64,000 bases of DNA from Tahibacter aquaticus (GCF_004363655.1 NZ_SNZH01000010.1:206766-270765), one strand, 5' to 3'. Shown: positions 39,241-47,621, counted from the first letter of the stretch. Translations and numbers: made by a program. The notes: generated by a model from the sequence alone, not told the origin.

Positions 39241-40323
39241 ATGGCCGTCGCCGTACTCGTCGCGGTGGCGGCAGTGATCGCCTGGCGGCAATGGCAGAGT
39301 GGGCACGAATCGCGACCGCACAAGGCCAGTTTCGTCATCTTCGGCGGCCTGACCGAAATCGAAGTGCGTGGCGTATCCGAAGCCGTAGCCAGCCGCGCCT
39401 TCGGTGCGATCGGCGAACAGCTGCAGCGCGACCAGCGCGCCTGGCATCCCTGGGAAACCAGCGACCTGATGCGTCTGAACGCCGCGATCGCCCAGGGCGC
39501 GGCCTACCAGGCCACACCCGAACTCAGCGGCCTGGTGCGCCGCGCCCAGCAGGGTTTCGCGCTCAGCGACGGGCTGTTCAACGCGGCCATCGGCAAGCTG
39601 GTCGGACTGTGGGGCTTCCACACCAGCAACTACCCGATCAAATCCCCGCCGCCACCACAGGCGAACATCGATGCGCTACTGGCCGCGCGACCGCGCATGG
39701 ACGACCTCACGGTCAGTGCAGAAGGCAGCATCGTCTCGCGCAACCGCGAGGTGCAGCTGGACTTGAATGGCCTGGCCGAAGGCTATGCCGCCGAGCAGAT
39801 CGCCGGACTGCTGAAACAGCAGGGAATCGCCGACGCATTGATCAATGTCGGCGGCGATGTACTGGCCCTGGGCAACGCCGGTGGCCGCCCCTGGCGCGTC
39901 GGCATCAGCTCGCCGCAGCACGCCACCCTGGCCGGGGCCGAACTGCAGGGACACGAAGCCCTGTTTTCGTCGGGCAGCTACAACAAATTCCGCGAGGTGG
40001 AAGGCCACCGCTGGGGGCATGTACTCGATCCACGCAGCGGCCAGCCGGCCCAGGGCGTTGCTGCCGTCAGCGTGATTCACGACGACGCGGTAATCGCCGA
40101 CGTGGCTTCCACCAGCCTGATGATCGCCGGCAGCAGCGCACTGGGCCGGCTGGCGCGAGCGATGGACCTACGCTGCGTGCTGCTCGTTACCGATGACGGC
40201 ACGGTCTGGATAAGCCCTGCCATGCAGCGCCGCCTGCAGTTCGCCACACCGCCGGCGCGGCTGCAGGTCACCGAAGACCTGGGCGAGAACTGCACCGGCG
40301 AAAAAGCGCCGGCACTTCGCTGA
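39241..40323 (+). CDS. apbE: FAD:protein FMN transferase (ApbE)
   Basis: A 360-residue enzyme that attaches FMN covalently to Thr residues of target flavoproteins. The N-terminus is a membrane anchor or signal (MAVAVLVAVAAVIAW) without a lipobox Cys. Family segments are NAAIGKLVGLWGF, LDLNGLAEGYAAEQIA, LINVGGDVLALGN, FSSGSYNKFREVEGHRWGHV and LDPRSGQPAQGVAAVSVI. The ATG at 39241 is used; a TTG at 39211 overlapping the PilZ gene is an alternative, and neither has a clear ribosome site, which fits coupling to PilZ. The stop codon lies in the loop of its terminator. Confidence 0.9.
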   Translation: MAVAVLVAVAAVIAWRQWQSGHESRPHKASFVIFGGLTEIEVRGVSEAVASRAFGAIGEQLQRDQRAWHPWETSDLMRLNAAIAQGAAYQATPELSGLVRRAQQGFALSDGLFNAAIGKLVGLWGFHTSNYPIKSPPPPQANIDALLAARPRMDDLTVSAEGSIVSRNREVQLDLNGLAEGYAAEQIAGLLKQQGIADALINVGGDVLALGNAGGRPWRVGISSPQHATLAGAELQGHEALFSSGSYNKFREVEGHRWGHVLDPRSGQPAQGVAAVSVIHDDAVIADVASTSLMIAGSSALGRLARAMDLRCVLLVTDDGTVWISPAMQRRLQFATPPARLQVTEDLGENCTGEKAPALR

Positions 40324-40338
40324 AGTGCCGGCGCTTTT
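40302..40338. terminator. Bidirectional terminator after apbE
   Basis: A perfect 17-bp stem (40302-40318 and 40322-40338) with a 3-base loop, A-rich on the left and ending TTTT on the right. It serves apbE and the convergent outer-membrane protein gene. The apbE stop codon begins in the loop, so the last codons are part of the stem. Confidence 0.88.
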
Positions 40339-40359
40339 ATTGGCTCACTCTGCTCAGGC

Positions 40360-41193
40360 TCAGTAACGCGCCTTGAGGAAAACCGACGGTCCCGACAGGC
40401 GCACGTTCAATTCGCCGTCGAAACTGCTCTTGTCGGCCTCGATCTTGATGCGCTGTGCGCCGTATTCCACACCAAAGCCGATATTGCGCCACGGGTAATA
40501 CTCGAAGCCCAGCGACGCGTTGTAAATATGTCCACTGATGGAACCATTGCTTTTATATACACCGGAAATATCGGCGTACAGGCGCGAGTTCTCGCTGAAG
40601 GCATGACGCCAGCCCAGCTCCAGCAGCGGCGCCCAGGCCGAAGCGCTGTCGCTCAGCGTGACATACTGGGTTTCATTGTCGTTGAGCCTGGCATCGCCAC
40701 TGAGCTTGCCCGCGGCGCGGTAGTAGGCGCCACCCAGGCCTATTCCCCAGACATCGTTGTCGCCGGCGGGAATCCACCAGCGCCAGGCCACGCTGGCGAA
40801 ATCCAGATCCAGCTCGCCTTTCACATTCGCATTGATGTCGAAAGTGCTGCCGTCGTAGTTGATCGTACGGTTCAGCGACCGGCTGGCATCGCGGTGAAAA
40901 CGATAGCCGTCGACTTCGATGCCCTGACTATCGCCGACCAGGAAGCCGAAGCGTGCGCGGCCGACGATGCGGTCCTTGGTCAGGCCGAAATCGTCCTCGA
41001 AATTCACGTCGCTGCCGATCAGGCCGTTGGCGCCGTTGATGCGTGCGTCCGCATCGCTGTCGGCCTGGTAGGCACCTGCCGAAAAATAGATCCGGTCCAG
41101 TGCAATCGGCTTGTCGGCCTGCGCCACTGGCGCGACTGCAAACGCCGCCAGCACTGCTGCCGGCAGATACCGCAAGGTGTTTCTGCTTTTCAT
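40360..41193 (-). CDS. Predicted outer-membrane beta-barrel protein
   Basis: A 277-residue exported protein. The signal is LRYLPAAVLAAFAVAPVAQA. The mature chain has alternating strand patterns (IYFSAGAYQADSDADARING, RFGFLVGDSQGIEVDGYRFH, FASVAWRWWIPAGDNDVWGI, LGFEYYPWRNIGFGVEYGAQ) and ends in aromatic FLKARY, the usual barrel C-terminal signature. The start at 41193 has GGAG upstream. No substrate or role can be read; no partner genes are adjacent. Confidence 0.8.
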   Translation of the reverse strand: MKSRNTLRYLPAAVLAAFAVAPVAQADKPIALDRIYFSAGAYQADSDADARINGANGLIGSDVNFEDDFGLTKDRIVGRARFGFLVGDSQGIEVDGYRFHRDASRSLNRTINYDGSTFDINANVKGELDLDFASVAWRWWIPAGDNDVWGIGLGGAYYRAAGKLSGDARLNDNETQYVTLSDSASAWAPLLELGWRHAFSENSRLYADISGVYKSNGSISGHIYNASLGFEYYPWRNIGFGVEYGAQRIKIEADKSSFDGELNVRLSGPSVFLKARY

Positions 41194-41293
41194 GCTTACT
41201 CTCCGCACAACGCGTTTATCCATACGGCGTGAGCGCCGCGAGCCACGATTTTTACACGAACGCGGCACATACATTGCCGTATCGTGGCGCGGA

Positions 41294-42034
41294 TCATGTA
41301 TGCCGGGCGCGTCGAAGCTGTGTGAATTCGGAGAATTCCCATTTGCGCAAGGCCAGCATCAGGCTGAATCCGTCGCGTTGCGCCAGCGGCAGACGTGCAT
41401 CCTGCCGTGCCAGCTCGTCGAATTCCTGTGCAATTCGCTGCAACACGGCCTTCAGGTGCGTGCGCGAAGGAACCGACAGCATGCCGCTCAGAAAGCGGAA
41501 TTCATCGCCAATATCGTCGAACGGTGCACGCAGAAACTCGCCCGCGACACGGGCCAGAAAGAACGCGTGCACCGGCCCGTCCTTGCGCCAGGAAAAATTC
41601 CGCGCGGTGAGTTTCTTGATACGCCGTGGCGGGCGGTAGTCGACGATACGCAATTCGTCCAGCCGCAGCAGCAAGCTGACCATCTGCGATTCATCGAAGC
41701 TGTAGGTGCGTTCGATCTCGGCCAGCTTCCAGTCGTTGACCAGCAGGTAAGTCAGCAACAGCAATTGCGGATCCTGCACCAGGGCACGTTCCTGCGCTTC
41801 GCTGAGTTCCTGCAGGCTGGCCTGCGCCGGCATGCCGTCGAGCAGGTCGGACAGGCTCAGCTCCAGCACCTCGCAGATGCGATCCAGCCGGCTCAGGGAA
41901 AAATCGCCGCGGCTCAGATCGCGCTTGATCGTCGGCTCGCTCAGTTCCATCAGCTGCGCCAGCTGCTTGTAGGTGATGCCGCGCTGACGCAATACAGCGC
42001 GGATATTGTTGACCAGGGTCTGCCCAGCGCTCAT
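41294..42034 (-). CDS. XRE-family transcriptional regulator with C-terminal ligand-like domain
   Basis: A 246-residue regulator. The N-terminal helix-turn-helix is of the Cro/cI type (about residues 8-63: LRQRGITYKQLAQLMELSEP and TIKRDLSRGDFSLSRLDRIC). The remaining 180 residues are helical (LLTYLLVNDWKLAEIERTYS; LLRLDELRIVDYRPPRRIKK) and have no recognised domain. The ATG at 42034 has GGAG upstream. Adjacent genes on the same strand are an outer-membrane protein downstream and an EF-hand protein upstream; either could be a target. Confidence 0.85.
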   Translation of the reverse strand: MSAGQTLVNNIRAVLRQRGITYKQLAQLMELSEPTIKRDLSRGDFSLSRLDRICEVLELSLSDLLDGMPAQASLQELSEAQERALVQDPQLLLLTYLLVNDWKLAEIERTYSFDESQMVSLLLRLDELRIVDYRPPRRIKKLTARNFSWRKDGPVHAFFLARVAGEFLRAPFDDIGDEFRFLSGMLSVPSRTHLKAVLQRIAQEFDELARQDARLPLAQRDGFSLMLALRKWEFSEFTQLRRARHT

Positions 42035-42216
42035 GCCTGCTCCGGCGAATTCGCCTTGGATGCGCAAAGCGGCAAGGGTATCTCTGCCTGTGCTGCCAGG
42101 CCAGCGACACCGGCACGCAAGCACGCCATCACCGCCGCGTTCCGGCGGAGATGGCGTCGGCTACGGCAACAGTCCGCGCGAGCGAGAGTGTGTCGGCGCG
42201 CGCTGGCGTAGTGGCG

Positions 42217-42975
42217 TCAGCGCTGCTGCCTGCAGGCCGCGTATTCGGAACTGATGATCTTGCCATCGCCGTCGGTGTCGCACGTGGCAACGACACGATT
42301 GGCCGGGCCATTGCCGGCCATTTCATCGGCCGAGATATAACCGTCGCGATTGCGATCCAGCGTCGACAGGCTGTCGGCGCGCGACGGCAACAGTTCGCCG
42401 CTACCGATCGTACCCGACGGCGGCGTGGGCGCCGTCACGTCCGGCCGGCTGGCCGGATTCGTCGGGTTGTTCGGATTCAAGGCACGGTTGACGTTATTCG
42501 GATTGAGCGGGCTGTTGGGACTGGCCGGATTGTTCGGATTGGCCAGGCTGTTCGGATTCGCGGGGTTGTTCGGATTGATCGGGTTGTTCGGATTCGCCGG
42601 ATTGTTGGGATTCAGCGGACTGTTCGGATCGGTCGGATTCGGGTTCGCGCGGGGAGTTGCCGGTGCGCTGCTCTGCGCCGGATTCGGCGTACTCAATGCC
42701 GACGGCGTGGACGGCGGCGTGTTTGTCGGCATCGGTGTCGGCGTAGGCACGTTCGGCGGCGCATTCGTATCGGGCGCGGGAACGGCAGGAGTAGGCGCCG
42801 TGGCCAGCGCAGCACCCGGCTGTGCAGATGGCACAGTGGCCGCTGGCGCCGCAGCCGGTGGCGCTTTCGCGCCGCTCGCCGGTGCCGCCCCGCCGGATTG
42901 GGCCAGCGCCGTGCCAGCGAACAGCGCCAGCGAAATGGACAAGGTCAACGGAAGAAGACGGCGATGCATGCTCAT
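42217..42975 (-). CDS. Secreted EF-hand protein with Asn-Pro repeats
   Basis: A 252-residue exported protein. The signal is LTLSISLALFAGTALAQ. It then has an Ala/Pro/Thr-rich stretch, a run of NPNNP-type repeats (about residues 115-175), and two C-terminal EF-hand loops, LDRNRDGYISADEM and CDTDGDGKIISSEY, whose Asp/Asn positions fit Ca2+ binding. The start at 42975 has AGGAAG upstream. A calcium-binding envelope or secreted protein is likely; the repeats probably form an extended spacer. Confidence 0.85.
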   Translation of the reverse strand: MSMHRRLLPLTLSISLALFAGTALAQSGGAAPASGAKAPPAAAPAATVPSAQPGAALATAPTPAVPAPDTNAPPNVPTPTPMPTNTPPSTPSALSTPNPAQSSAPATPRANPNPTDPNSPLNPNNPANPNNPINPNNPANPNSLANPNNPASPNSPLNPNNVNRALNPNNPTNPASRPDVTAPTPPSGTIGSGELLPSRADSLSTLDRNRDGYISADEMAGNGPANRVVATCDTDGDGKIISSEYAACRQQR

Positions 42976-43295
42976 GGCGGGACTTCCTGTAGGTTCGGAC
43001 AGAAAAAGCAGGAGCACGGCGTGTGCCACGCCCACCGCTTCCTCTCCTGCGGCGTCGGCACTGGGGTCGCGCCGAGGCAAGTGGATGCGCCGTCGCGGAA
43101 TTTCGACGCGCGGCGCCGTTGCGCAGGGCGCTGGCCGGAACGGCCGCAGCCCGCGAATTGCAAGAGACGCCGTCGCCGTCGTGCGCATACGACTACCGGC
43201 CCCAACCGATGCAACGGGAACTATCTCCACAAAAAAGGCGCGATCGCTCGCGCCCCGGCACTGCCTAATCAATGCGCCTATGCGCGACGACGAGC

Positions 43296-43514
43296 CTATC
43301 GATTCTTGGCCCGGTCCCGATTGTCCGCGTCCTTGTCCGATACACGATTGCGCGACTGCACGCGGTTCTGCTCGTCCTCCTGCGGCTGGCGCGACTGGCT
43401 CAGCTTGCGCTCGGCCTCCTTGTCGGCCTGGCGCAGTTTCTCGGCGCTGGCCGGATCGGTCTCGCGCGCAGGTGGCATCTTGTCCGGGTTATTGCCATTA
43501 ATGGAATTGGGCAT
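43296..43514 (-). CDS. Small charged protein of unknown function
   Basis: A 72-residue hydrophilic protein, MPNSINGNNPDKMPPARETD to RDRAKNR, rich in Arg, Lys, Asp, Glu, Gln and Asn, without hydrophobic core and probably disordered. A strong AAGGAGAG ribosome site 6 bases before the ATG supports translation. No family is recognised. It lies upstream of the EF-hand gene, 320 bases apart. Confidence 0.65.
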   Translation of the reverse strand: MPNSINGNNPDKMPPARETDPASAEKLRQADKEAERKLSQSRQPQEDEQNRVQSRNRVSDKDADNRDRAKNR

Positions 43515-43773
43515 TTATCTCTCCTTGGGGTTGAGATGCGCGATTGCGCCGAACAGGCAGCGCAAGCCGCGTGCCAACGCCAGCGGCAAGCGCCTGGCGA
43601 TTGCCGCTTCGTGAGCGCCAGCGCACTGTCACGCGCTTGTCGAAGACACGCCCCATGAGGTGCGTCAAGAAAATGTGTAGCGACATCGGACAACCGTGAA
43701 GAACCGTTACGGCTCCTTAACGGTGTTGGCCGTATATCGTGTCTGCCGCGAATGCGCGGCCGGAGAACCAGCC

Positions 43774-43983
43774 ATGGCTTTGTTGAAATCGATACCCGCT
43801 ATCGGCCGCGCGCCGCACAGCAATGCGGATCGCATCGATCCCTCGGCGACCTGGGAGCTGAACTACTGGGCCAGCCAATGGGGCGTATCGCCCGACCAGC
43901 TGGTGCGCGCCATGGCCGAAGTCGGTACCAACCTGCGTGTCGTACGCCAGCATTGCGCGTTGTCGCGCCAGCTGAAGGCCTGA
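43774..43983 (+). CDS. DUF3606-like small protein
   Basis: A 69-residue protein. WELNYWASQWGVSPDQLVRA followed by MAEVGTNLRVVRQHC matches the DUF3606 pattern (a helix-turn-helix-like small fold of unknown function). The ATG at 43774 has GGAG 8 bases upstream; a longer frame begins at 43696 but lacks a ribosome site. Stands alone. Confidence 0.75.
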   Translation: MALLKSIPAIGRAPHSNADRIDPSATWELNYWASQWGVSPDQLVRAMAEVGTNLRVVRQHCALSRQLKA

Positions 43984-44185
43984 GCCTTTCCCGCGCGTTT
44001 TGCGAATAATTCCAACTGTCTGTCGCAATTGATGCAATACCCCGCCGCTCCGCTTGTCCTCCGCGCGGCGAGATGAGCCAAGGCGGATCGAAACGCAAGG
44101 CATAAAGCCAGTCTGGCGCGAACAACAGCAACGGCGTCGGCCGCAGCGGCCCGGTTCGACGCCGCAAGTCCACCGGACAATCGAC

Positions 44186-44683
44186 TCAGCGGCGCACAGA
44201 CCTCAGCGCACTGGCCAGTACGAACACACCCAGCAGGGCGAGCAAGGCCGCCGCCGCGTTGCCTGGCCACTGCTGCAAGGCAGAACGCTGCAGCATCGCT
44301 TCGCTCTGCTGCGCATCGGCAAAGAATGCATCCAGCGCATTGGGTTCGGCGGCAAACAGATCGGCGAAATAACCGGGCTCCACCGCGCCCGAAGCCGTCA
44401 CGAACGCATAACGGTAGATCGCAATCGTCGTAGTGCCGCTGCGGCCGCCACTGGCAACACCGCGCCGCCGCTCCAGCACAATGACATCGGCGATGGGGCG
44501 CGAACGCAGCGGAATGACATCCAGCGCATCGCGTTCAAGCAGGCAATCAATAACCGCCGCCTCGCCTGGCGGATGGCGCTGGCAGGACAGGCGCACGCCG
44601 GCATTGAACCAGAGCAAGGCAGCCGCACCCGCGAGGGCAAACAGGCCAATCACGATACGGCTGGTGGTCTTCGACTGTGCCAT
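44186..44683 (-). CDS. Membrane protein of unknown function
   Basis: A 165-residue protein with an N-terminal membrane segment (IVIGLFALAGAAALLWFNAG) and a C-terminal one (AAAALLALLGVFVLASAL), placing about 100 residues between them outside the cytoplasm. That part has two Cys (LSCQRHPPG; VIDCLLERD), probably a disulfide. The start at 44683 has GGAGGAAGG upstream. No family recognised. Confidence 0.7.
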   Translation of the reverse strand: MAQSKTTSRIVIGLFALAGAAALLWFNAGVRLSCQRHPPGEAAVIDCLLERDALDVIPLRSRPIADVIVLERRRGVASGGRSGTTTIAIYRYAFVTASGAVEPGYFADLFAAEPNALDAFFADAQQSEAMLQRSALQQWPGNAAAALLALLGVFVLASALRSVRR

Positions 44684-44929
44684 CTGGCCTTCCTCCCCGC
44701 GTAGAGAGCCCGAAAAGTCCGGGCTCGCCATTGCGACTGGACCGTTCCCGCTTTTCGCCACAACACCTTCGTGGCAAAAAGGTCGACCGAGCCTCGGCGC
44801 AGCGGCGAAACTCAGCCGGCAGGCCGTAGCAAATTCCACACCTACAGGTTGATCGGCATTGCCGCCTGCGTCAGAACTGGCACTATTGCCGCGACAGTAG
44901 CCGCCCCCAATTCCCTGGAGATTCTACGC

Positions 44930-45292
44930 ATGCTAAGCAGAACCACTTTCGCCGCACTGCTTCTGCTCATCGCTGCCGGTTCCGGCACCGCCGTGGCCCA
45001 GAGCAGCACGATCGTCGGCAGCGTCGTCGATGCCGTCAACAAGGCCCCGCTCGCCGATGTCGTCGTCAGCGCAGCCAACCCCGCCCTGCAAGCCGAACAG
45101 ACCGTCGTCACCGACAGCCAGGGCAACTACCGCATCCCGCAGATGCCGCCCGGCAGCTATACCTTGCGCTTCGAAGCGGATGCGTACAAAACCTATACCC
45201 GCTCGGACATCCAGCTATCCATCAACCGCACCATCCGGGTGAATGTGGAACTGCTGCCCAACAATTTCCAGGAGCCGGCCGGTCGCCAGTAG
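44930..45292 (+). CDS. Secreted carboxypeptidase-regulatory-like domain protein
   Basis: A 120-residue exported protein. The signal is FAALLLLIAAGSGTAVAQ. The mature part is one CarboxypepD_reg-like beta-sandwich: IVGSVVDAVNKAPLADVVVS, VTDSQGNYRIPQMPPGSYTL, RFEADAYKTYTRSDIQLSIN. Such domains usually lead TonB-dependent receptors, but here the protein ends after it. The start has CTGGAG upstream. Role unknown. Confidence 0.82.
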   Translation: MLSRTTFAALLLLIAAGSGTAVAQSSTIVGSVVDAVNKAPLADVVVSAANPALQAEQTVVTDSQGNYRIPQMPPGSYTLRFEADAYKTYTRSDIQLSINRTIRVNVELLPNNFQEPAGRQ

Positions 45293-45469
45293 ACAGCTGG
45301 CTGCACCCGCCGCCGCAGTCCGGCGCCGCCGCACAACCTCGACCTCGACCCGGCCCGCTATGCGCTCCACGCCGCGCGCAGGCGAAGCATGCGCAGGTAA
45401 TGCATCGCATTGCATTGCATTGCAGACCATGCCCCGCCTGGCGCTAACGGTTACGCCGATTGCCGTCAT

Positions 45470-45498
45470 TTGCCCCAGCCCGGTCCCGCCCCTACAAT
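45470..45498 (+). promoter_or_regulatory. Sigma-70 promoter of the tRNA-Thr gene
   Basis: TTGCCC at 45470-45475 and TACAAT at 45493-45498 are 17 bases apart. The tRNA 5' end follows 10 bases after the -10 box, a good fit to a housekeeping promoter. Confidence 0.75.
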
Positions 45499-45507
45499 CA
45501 CGCCCGC

Positions 45508-45583
45508 GCCGGCTTAGCTCAGTTGGTAGAGCAACTGATTTGTAATCAGTAGGTCACGGGTTCGACTCCTGTAGCCGGCACCA
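45508..45583 (+). tRNA. tRNA-Thr(UGU)
   Basis: A 76-base cloverleaf with encoded CCA. Acceptor stem GCCGGCT pairs with AGCCGGC, discriminator A. The D-arm is GCTCAGTTGGTAGAGC, the anticodon stem-loop CTGATTTGTAATCAG has TGT at its centre, and the T-loop is GTTCGACTC. An integrase gene starts 165 bases downstream on the same strand, the usual sign of a tRNA used as integration site. Confidence 0.97.
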
Positions 45584-45677
45584 TCAGTAAGTCCGGCACT
45601 GCCCGGCAACGTCCCGAAAGCCGCATCAGACCTCACTCTCCGCCCGTCTCATGGTCCGCTGGCGTCCACCGCCAACC

Positions 45678-45745
45678 GGGGGTAACCGGCAAATTGTGGG
45701 GGTAACTTTGGGGGCAGCATGGCGACTCCTCCGGGAGTTACCCCC
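45678..45745. promoter_or_regulatory. Repeated GGGGGTAAC sites upstream of the integrase
   Basis: GGGGGTAAC occurs at 45678 and 45698, and inverted as GTTACCCCC at 45737-45745, all within 70 bases between the tRNA and the integrase start. Such repeated short sites next to an att site are typical of integrase arm-binding or autoregulatory sites. Confidence 0.5.
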
Positions 45746-45747
45746 AA

Positions 45748-46860
45748 ATGCCGCTGACCGATACCGAGGCGCGAAAAACACCACCCGAAGGCCGGCCGCT
45801 GAAGCTATTCGATGGCGGTGGCCTGTACCTGCTGATCAAGCCGAACGGCTCGCGCTGGTGGCGCCTGAAGTACCGCGTCGCGGGCAAGGAGAAGCTGCTC
45901 AGCCTGGGCGTCCATCCCGAGGTGACGCTGAAAGCCGCCCGCGCGCGCCGCGACGAACTCCGCAAGCAGATGAAGGCCGGCCTAGATCCAGGCCAGCAGC
46001 GCCGCGCAGAGAAGCACTACCAGGCCATCGCGACGGCCAACACCTTCGAAGCCATCGCCAACGAGTGGCTGGCCCTGCAGAAGAAGCGACTTACGCCGGC
46101 GAACTACAGCAAGAACTGCTGGATGCTCGACTCGTACTTGGTGCCGGCATTCGGCCGCGAAGCAATCGGCGACATCACCGCGCCGCAGATCCTGGCCATG
46201 CTGCGCCTGATTGAAACCAAGGGTGTGCACGAAACCGCGCATCGCTGCCGCTCGCTGTGTAGCCGGGTGTTCCGCTACGCCATATCCACCGGCCGAGTAG
46301 AAGGCGATTCAGGCACCGATCTGCGCGGCGCGTTGGCGCCCGCGGTATCCACGCCGCGGGCGGCCATCACCGACCCCGAAAGCATTGGCGGGCTGCTGCG
46401 TGCCATCGAAGGCTACACCGGCCACTTCCCTACCCTCTACGCGCTCAAGCTCGCGCCGCGGGTCTTCACCCGGCCGGGAGAACTGCGCGCTGCGGAATGG
46501 GCCAAGATCGACCTGGACGCGGCAGAGTGGATCATCCCCGCCGCGCGCATGAAGATGCGGGCCGAGCACATCGTGCCGCTGTCGACCCGGGCTGTAGAGA
46601 TCCTGCGGGCAGCCCACAAGGTCAGCGGCATTGGGCGCTTCGTCTTCCCCGGCGTTCGCTCCCGCGCCAGGCCGCTGTCCGACAACACCATCAACGCCGC
46701 CCTGCGCCGGCTCGGCTACGCGATTGAAGAGATGACCGGCCAACGTCGACGCGAGGAAGCGCAGCAGAAGCGCAGCAGAAGCGCGAGCAGCAACAGAGCA
46801 GCCGCGGTGGGGGCTCTGGCGGTGGCGCAGGTGTTTCGTCCCGCATCCAGATCGAGGTAA
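45748..46860 (+). pseudogene. Tyrosine integrase (P4 type), catalytic C-terminus lost
   Basis: A 370-residue frame. It starts with the DUF4102 arm-binding region (LKLFDGGGLYLLIKPNGSRW, LSLGVHPEVTLKAARARRDE) and continues with the core-binding domain and the first catalytic part, including the Arg in FTRPGELRAAEW. After ALRRLGYAIEEMTG the family should continue with HGFR, the second His and the Tyr nucleophile. Instead it reads QRRREEAQQKRSRSASSNRA, an unrelated Gln/Arg-rich tail. The His-x-x-Arg and the Tyr are gone, so the enzyme cannot recombine DNA. It sits directly after tRNA-Thr, so it marks an old integrated element. Confidence 0.85.
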
Positions 46861-46985
46861 CGGGCCGCGCGATCGACACCGACGCGCTGACCAAGGATAG
46901 TCAGGCGCTCGGCAAGCTGGTCAGGGCGATTGCCCCCCTGAACCGCCGCCCGATCCCGCAACGTCGCGCAAATGGTCAACGTTGA
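46756..46985 (+). pseudogene. Remnant of a foreign ORF fused to the integrase
   Basis: GAAGCGCAGCA occurs twice in tandem (46756-46766, 46767-46777), and a third partial copy follows. Removing one 11-base copy restores a single frame that reads EEAQQKREQQQSSRGGGSGG, then VSSRIQIEVTGRAIDTDALT and LVRAIAPLNRRP, stopping at 46985. It resembles the low-complexity C-terminal end of a phage structural protein, but the family is not certain. With the 11-base duplication the tail is out of frame. Confidence 0.45.
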
Positions 46986-47099
46986 CCATTTGCCCGCCGG
47001 CCCGATCAAGGTGCAGCGTTGCACCTTTTCTCCGGCCGTGAGTGCTCACGTGAGCACTCAACCGGTACATCCGTTCAAGCGGCAACGTTGCCACTTGAA
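46968..47099. repeat. Array of four distinct palindromes with regular spacing
   Basis: P1 46968-46993 is a perfect 26-base palindrome (GCAAATGGTCAAC and its complement). P2 47008-47027 is an 8-bp dyad (AAGGTGCA / TGCACCTT) around GCGT. P3 47039-47060 is a perfect 22-base palindrome (TGAGTGCTCAC and complement). P4 47074-47099 is 26 bases with one mismatched pair (TTCAAGCGGCAAC / GTTGCCACTTGAA). Centres are 37, 32 and 37 bases apart. P1, P3 and P4 have ACGT at the centre; P2 has GCGT. They look like operators for a dimeric DNA-binding protein. The rest of the gap 46986-47321 has no gene I can support. Confidence 0.7.
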
Positions 47100-47321
47100 A
47101 CTTTAGTCAGTCGAGCTGCGCTAGGACCGTCGGCAATCTCACTACGCAATTCTGCGCAGCGAGACGGGCCAGTATCGAACTACGCGATATCCGGGCAGTT
47201 TCCAGCGGCCGACCAATGCGGAGGAATCTGGTATTTGCACGATTTGTCAATTCAGCCGGCCAGGCGCTGGCGCTGGGCCGCCCCTGGGAGGATGATGGCT
47301 CAGCCCACAGGGGGGTGAGTC

Positions 47322-47621
47322 ATGAACAGTCGATTTGTTGTGCAGGTTTGTCAGTTGGATCCGCTTTGGCGAGTCACCGTCCGAGACAGCGGTAGGCAAG
47401 CGCCCGTGTATTGCCGGGACTACCCTTGCAAGGATGAGGCAGTGTCCTATGCCAGGGGCCGTGCCCTGCAGCTGCTCGCAACCACAGAGGAGGCCGTGTC
47501 GGTGGTGCTGCTGTCAGCCGGAGTGGAAACGGTGTTGTGGAATAGCTCTGGCGAACTGCGGATGCTCGCTTTGGCGGGATATCCGGAATCCTTGCTTTGG
47601 TCGGCCGCTCCTCAGATCTGA
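47322..47621 (+). CDS. Small protein of unknown function
   Basis: A 99-residue soluble protein, MNSRFVVQVCQLDPLWRVTV to ESLLWSAAPQI. The first half has a beta-beta pattern (FVVQVCQLDPLWRVTVRDSG, VYCRDYPCKDEAVSYARGRA), a layout like small DUF2188-type proteins, but I cannot assign a family. GGGGGGTGA sits just before the ATG, a strong ribosome site. It lies between the palindrome array and the secreted-protein cluster. A dyad at 47628-47651 after the stop may act as terminator. Confidence 0.6.
   Translation: MNSRFVVQVCQLDPLWRVTVRDSGRQAPVYCRDYPCKDEAVSYARGRALQLLATTEEAVSVVLLSAGVETVLWNSSGELRMLALAGYPESLLWSAAPQI

Noticed and set aside
45407..45424. GCATT repeated three and a half times before the tRNA
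   Set aside because: Too short to be more than a chance microsatellite, and it does not overlap the promoter.
47039..47060. parS-like centromere site
   Set aside because: The centre TCACGTGA matches the parS core, but the outer bases do not, and no ParA/ParB genes are in the window.
47019..47318. Possible 99-codon gene across palindromes P3 and P4
   Set aside because: It has no ribosome site, its composition is not protein-like, and it runs through symmetric operator-like sequence.
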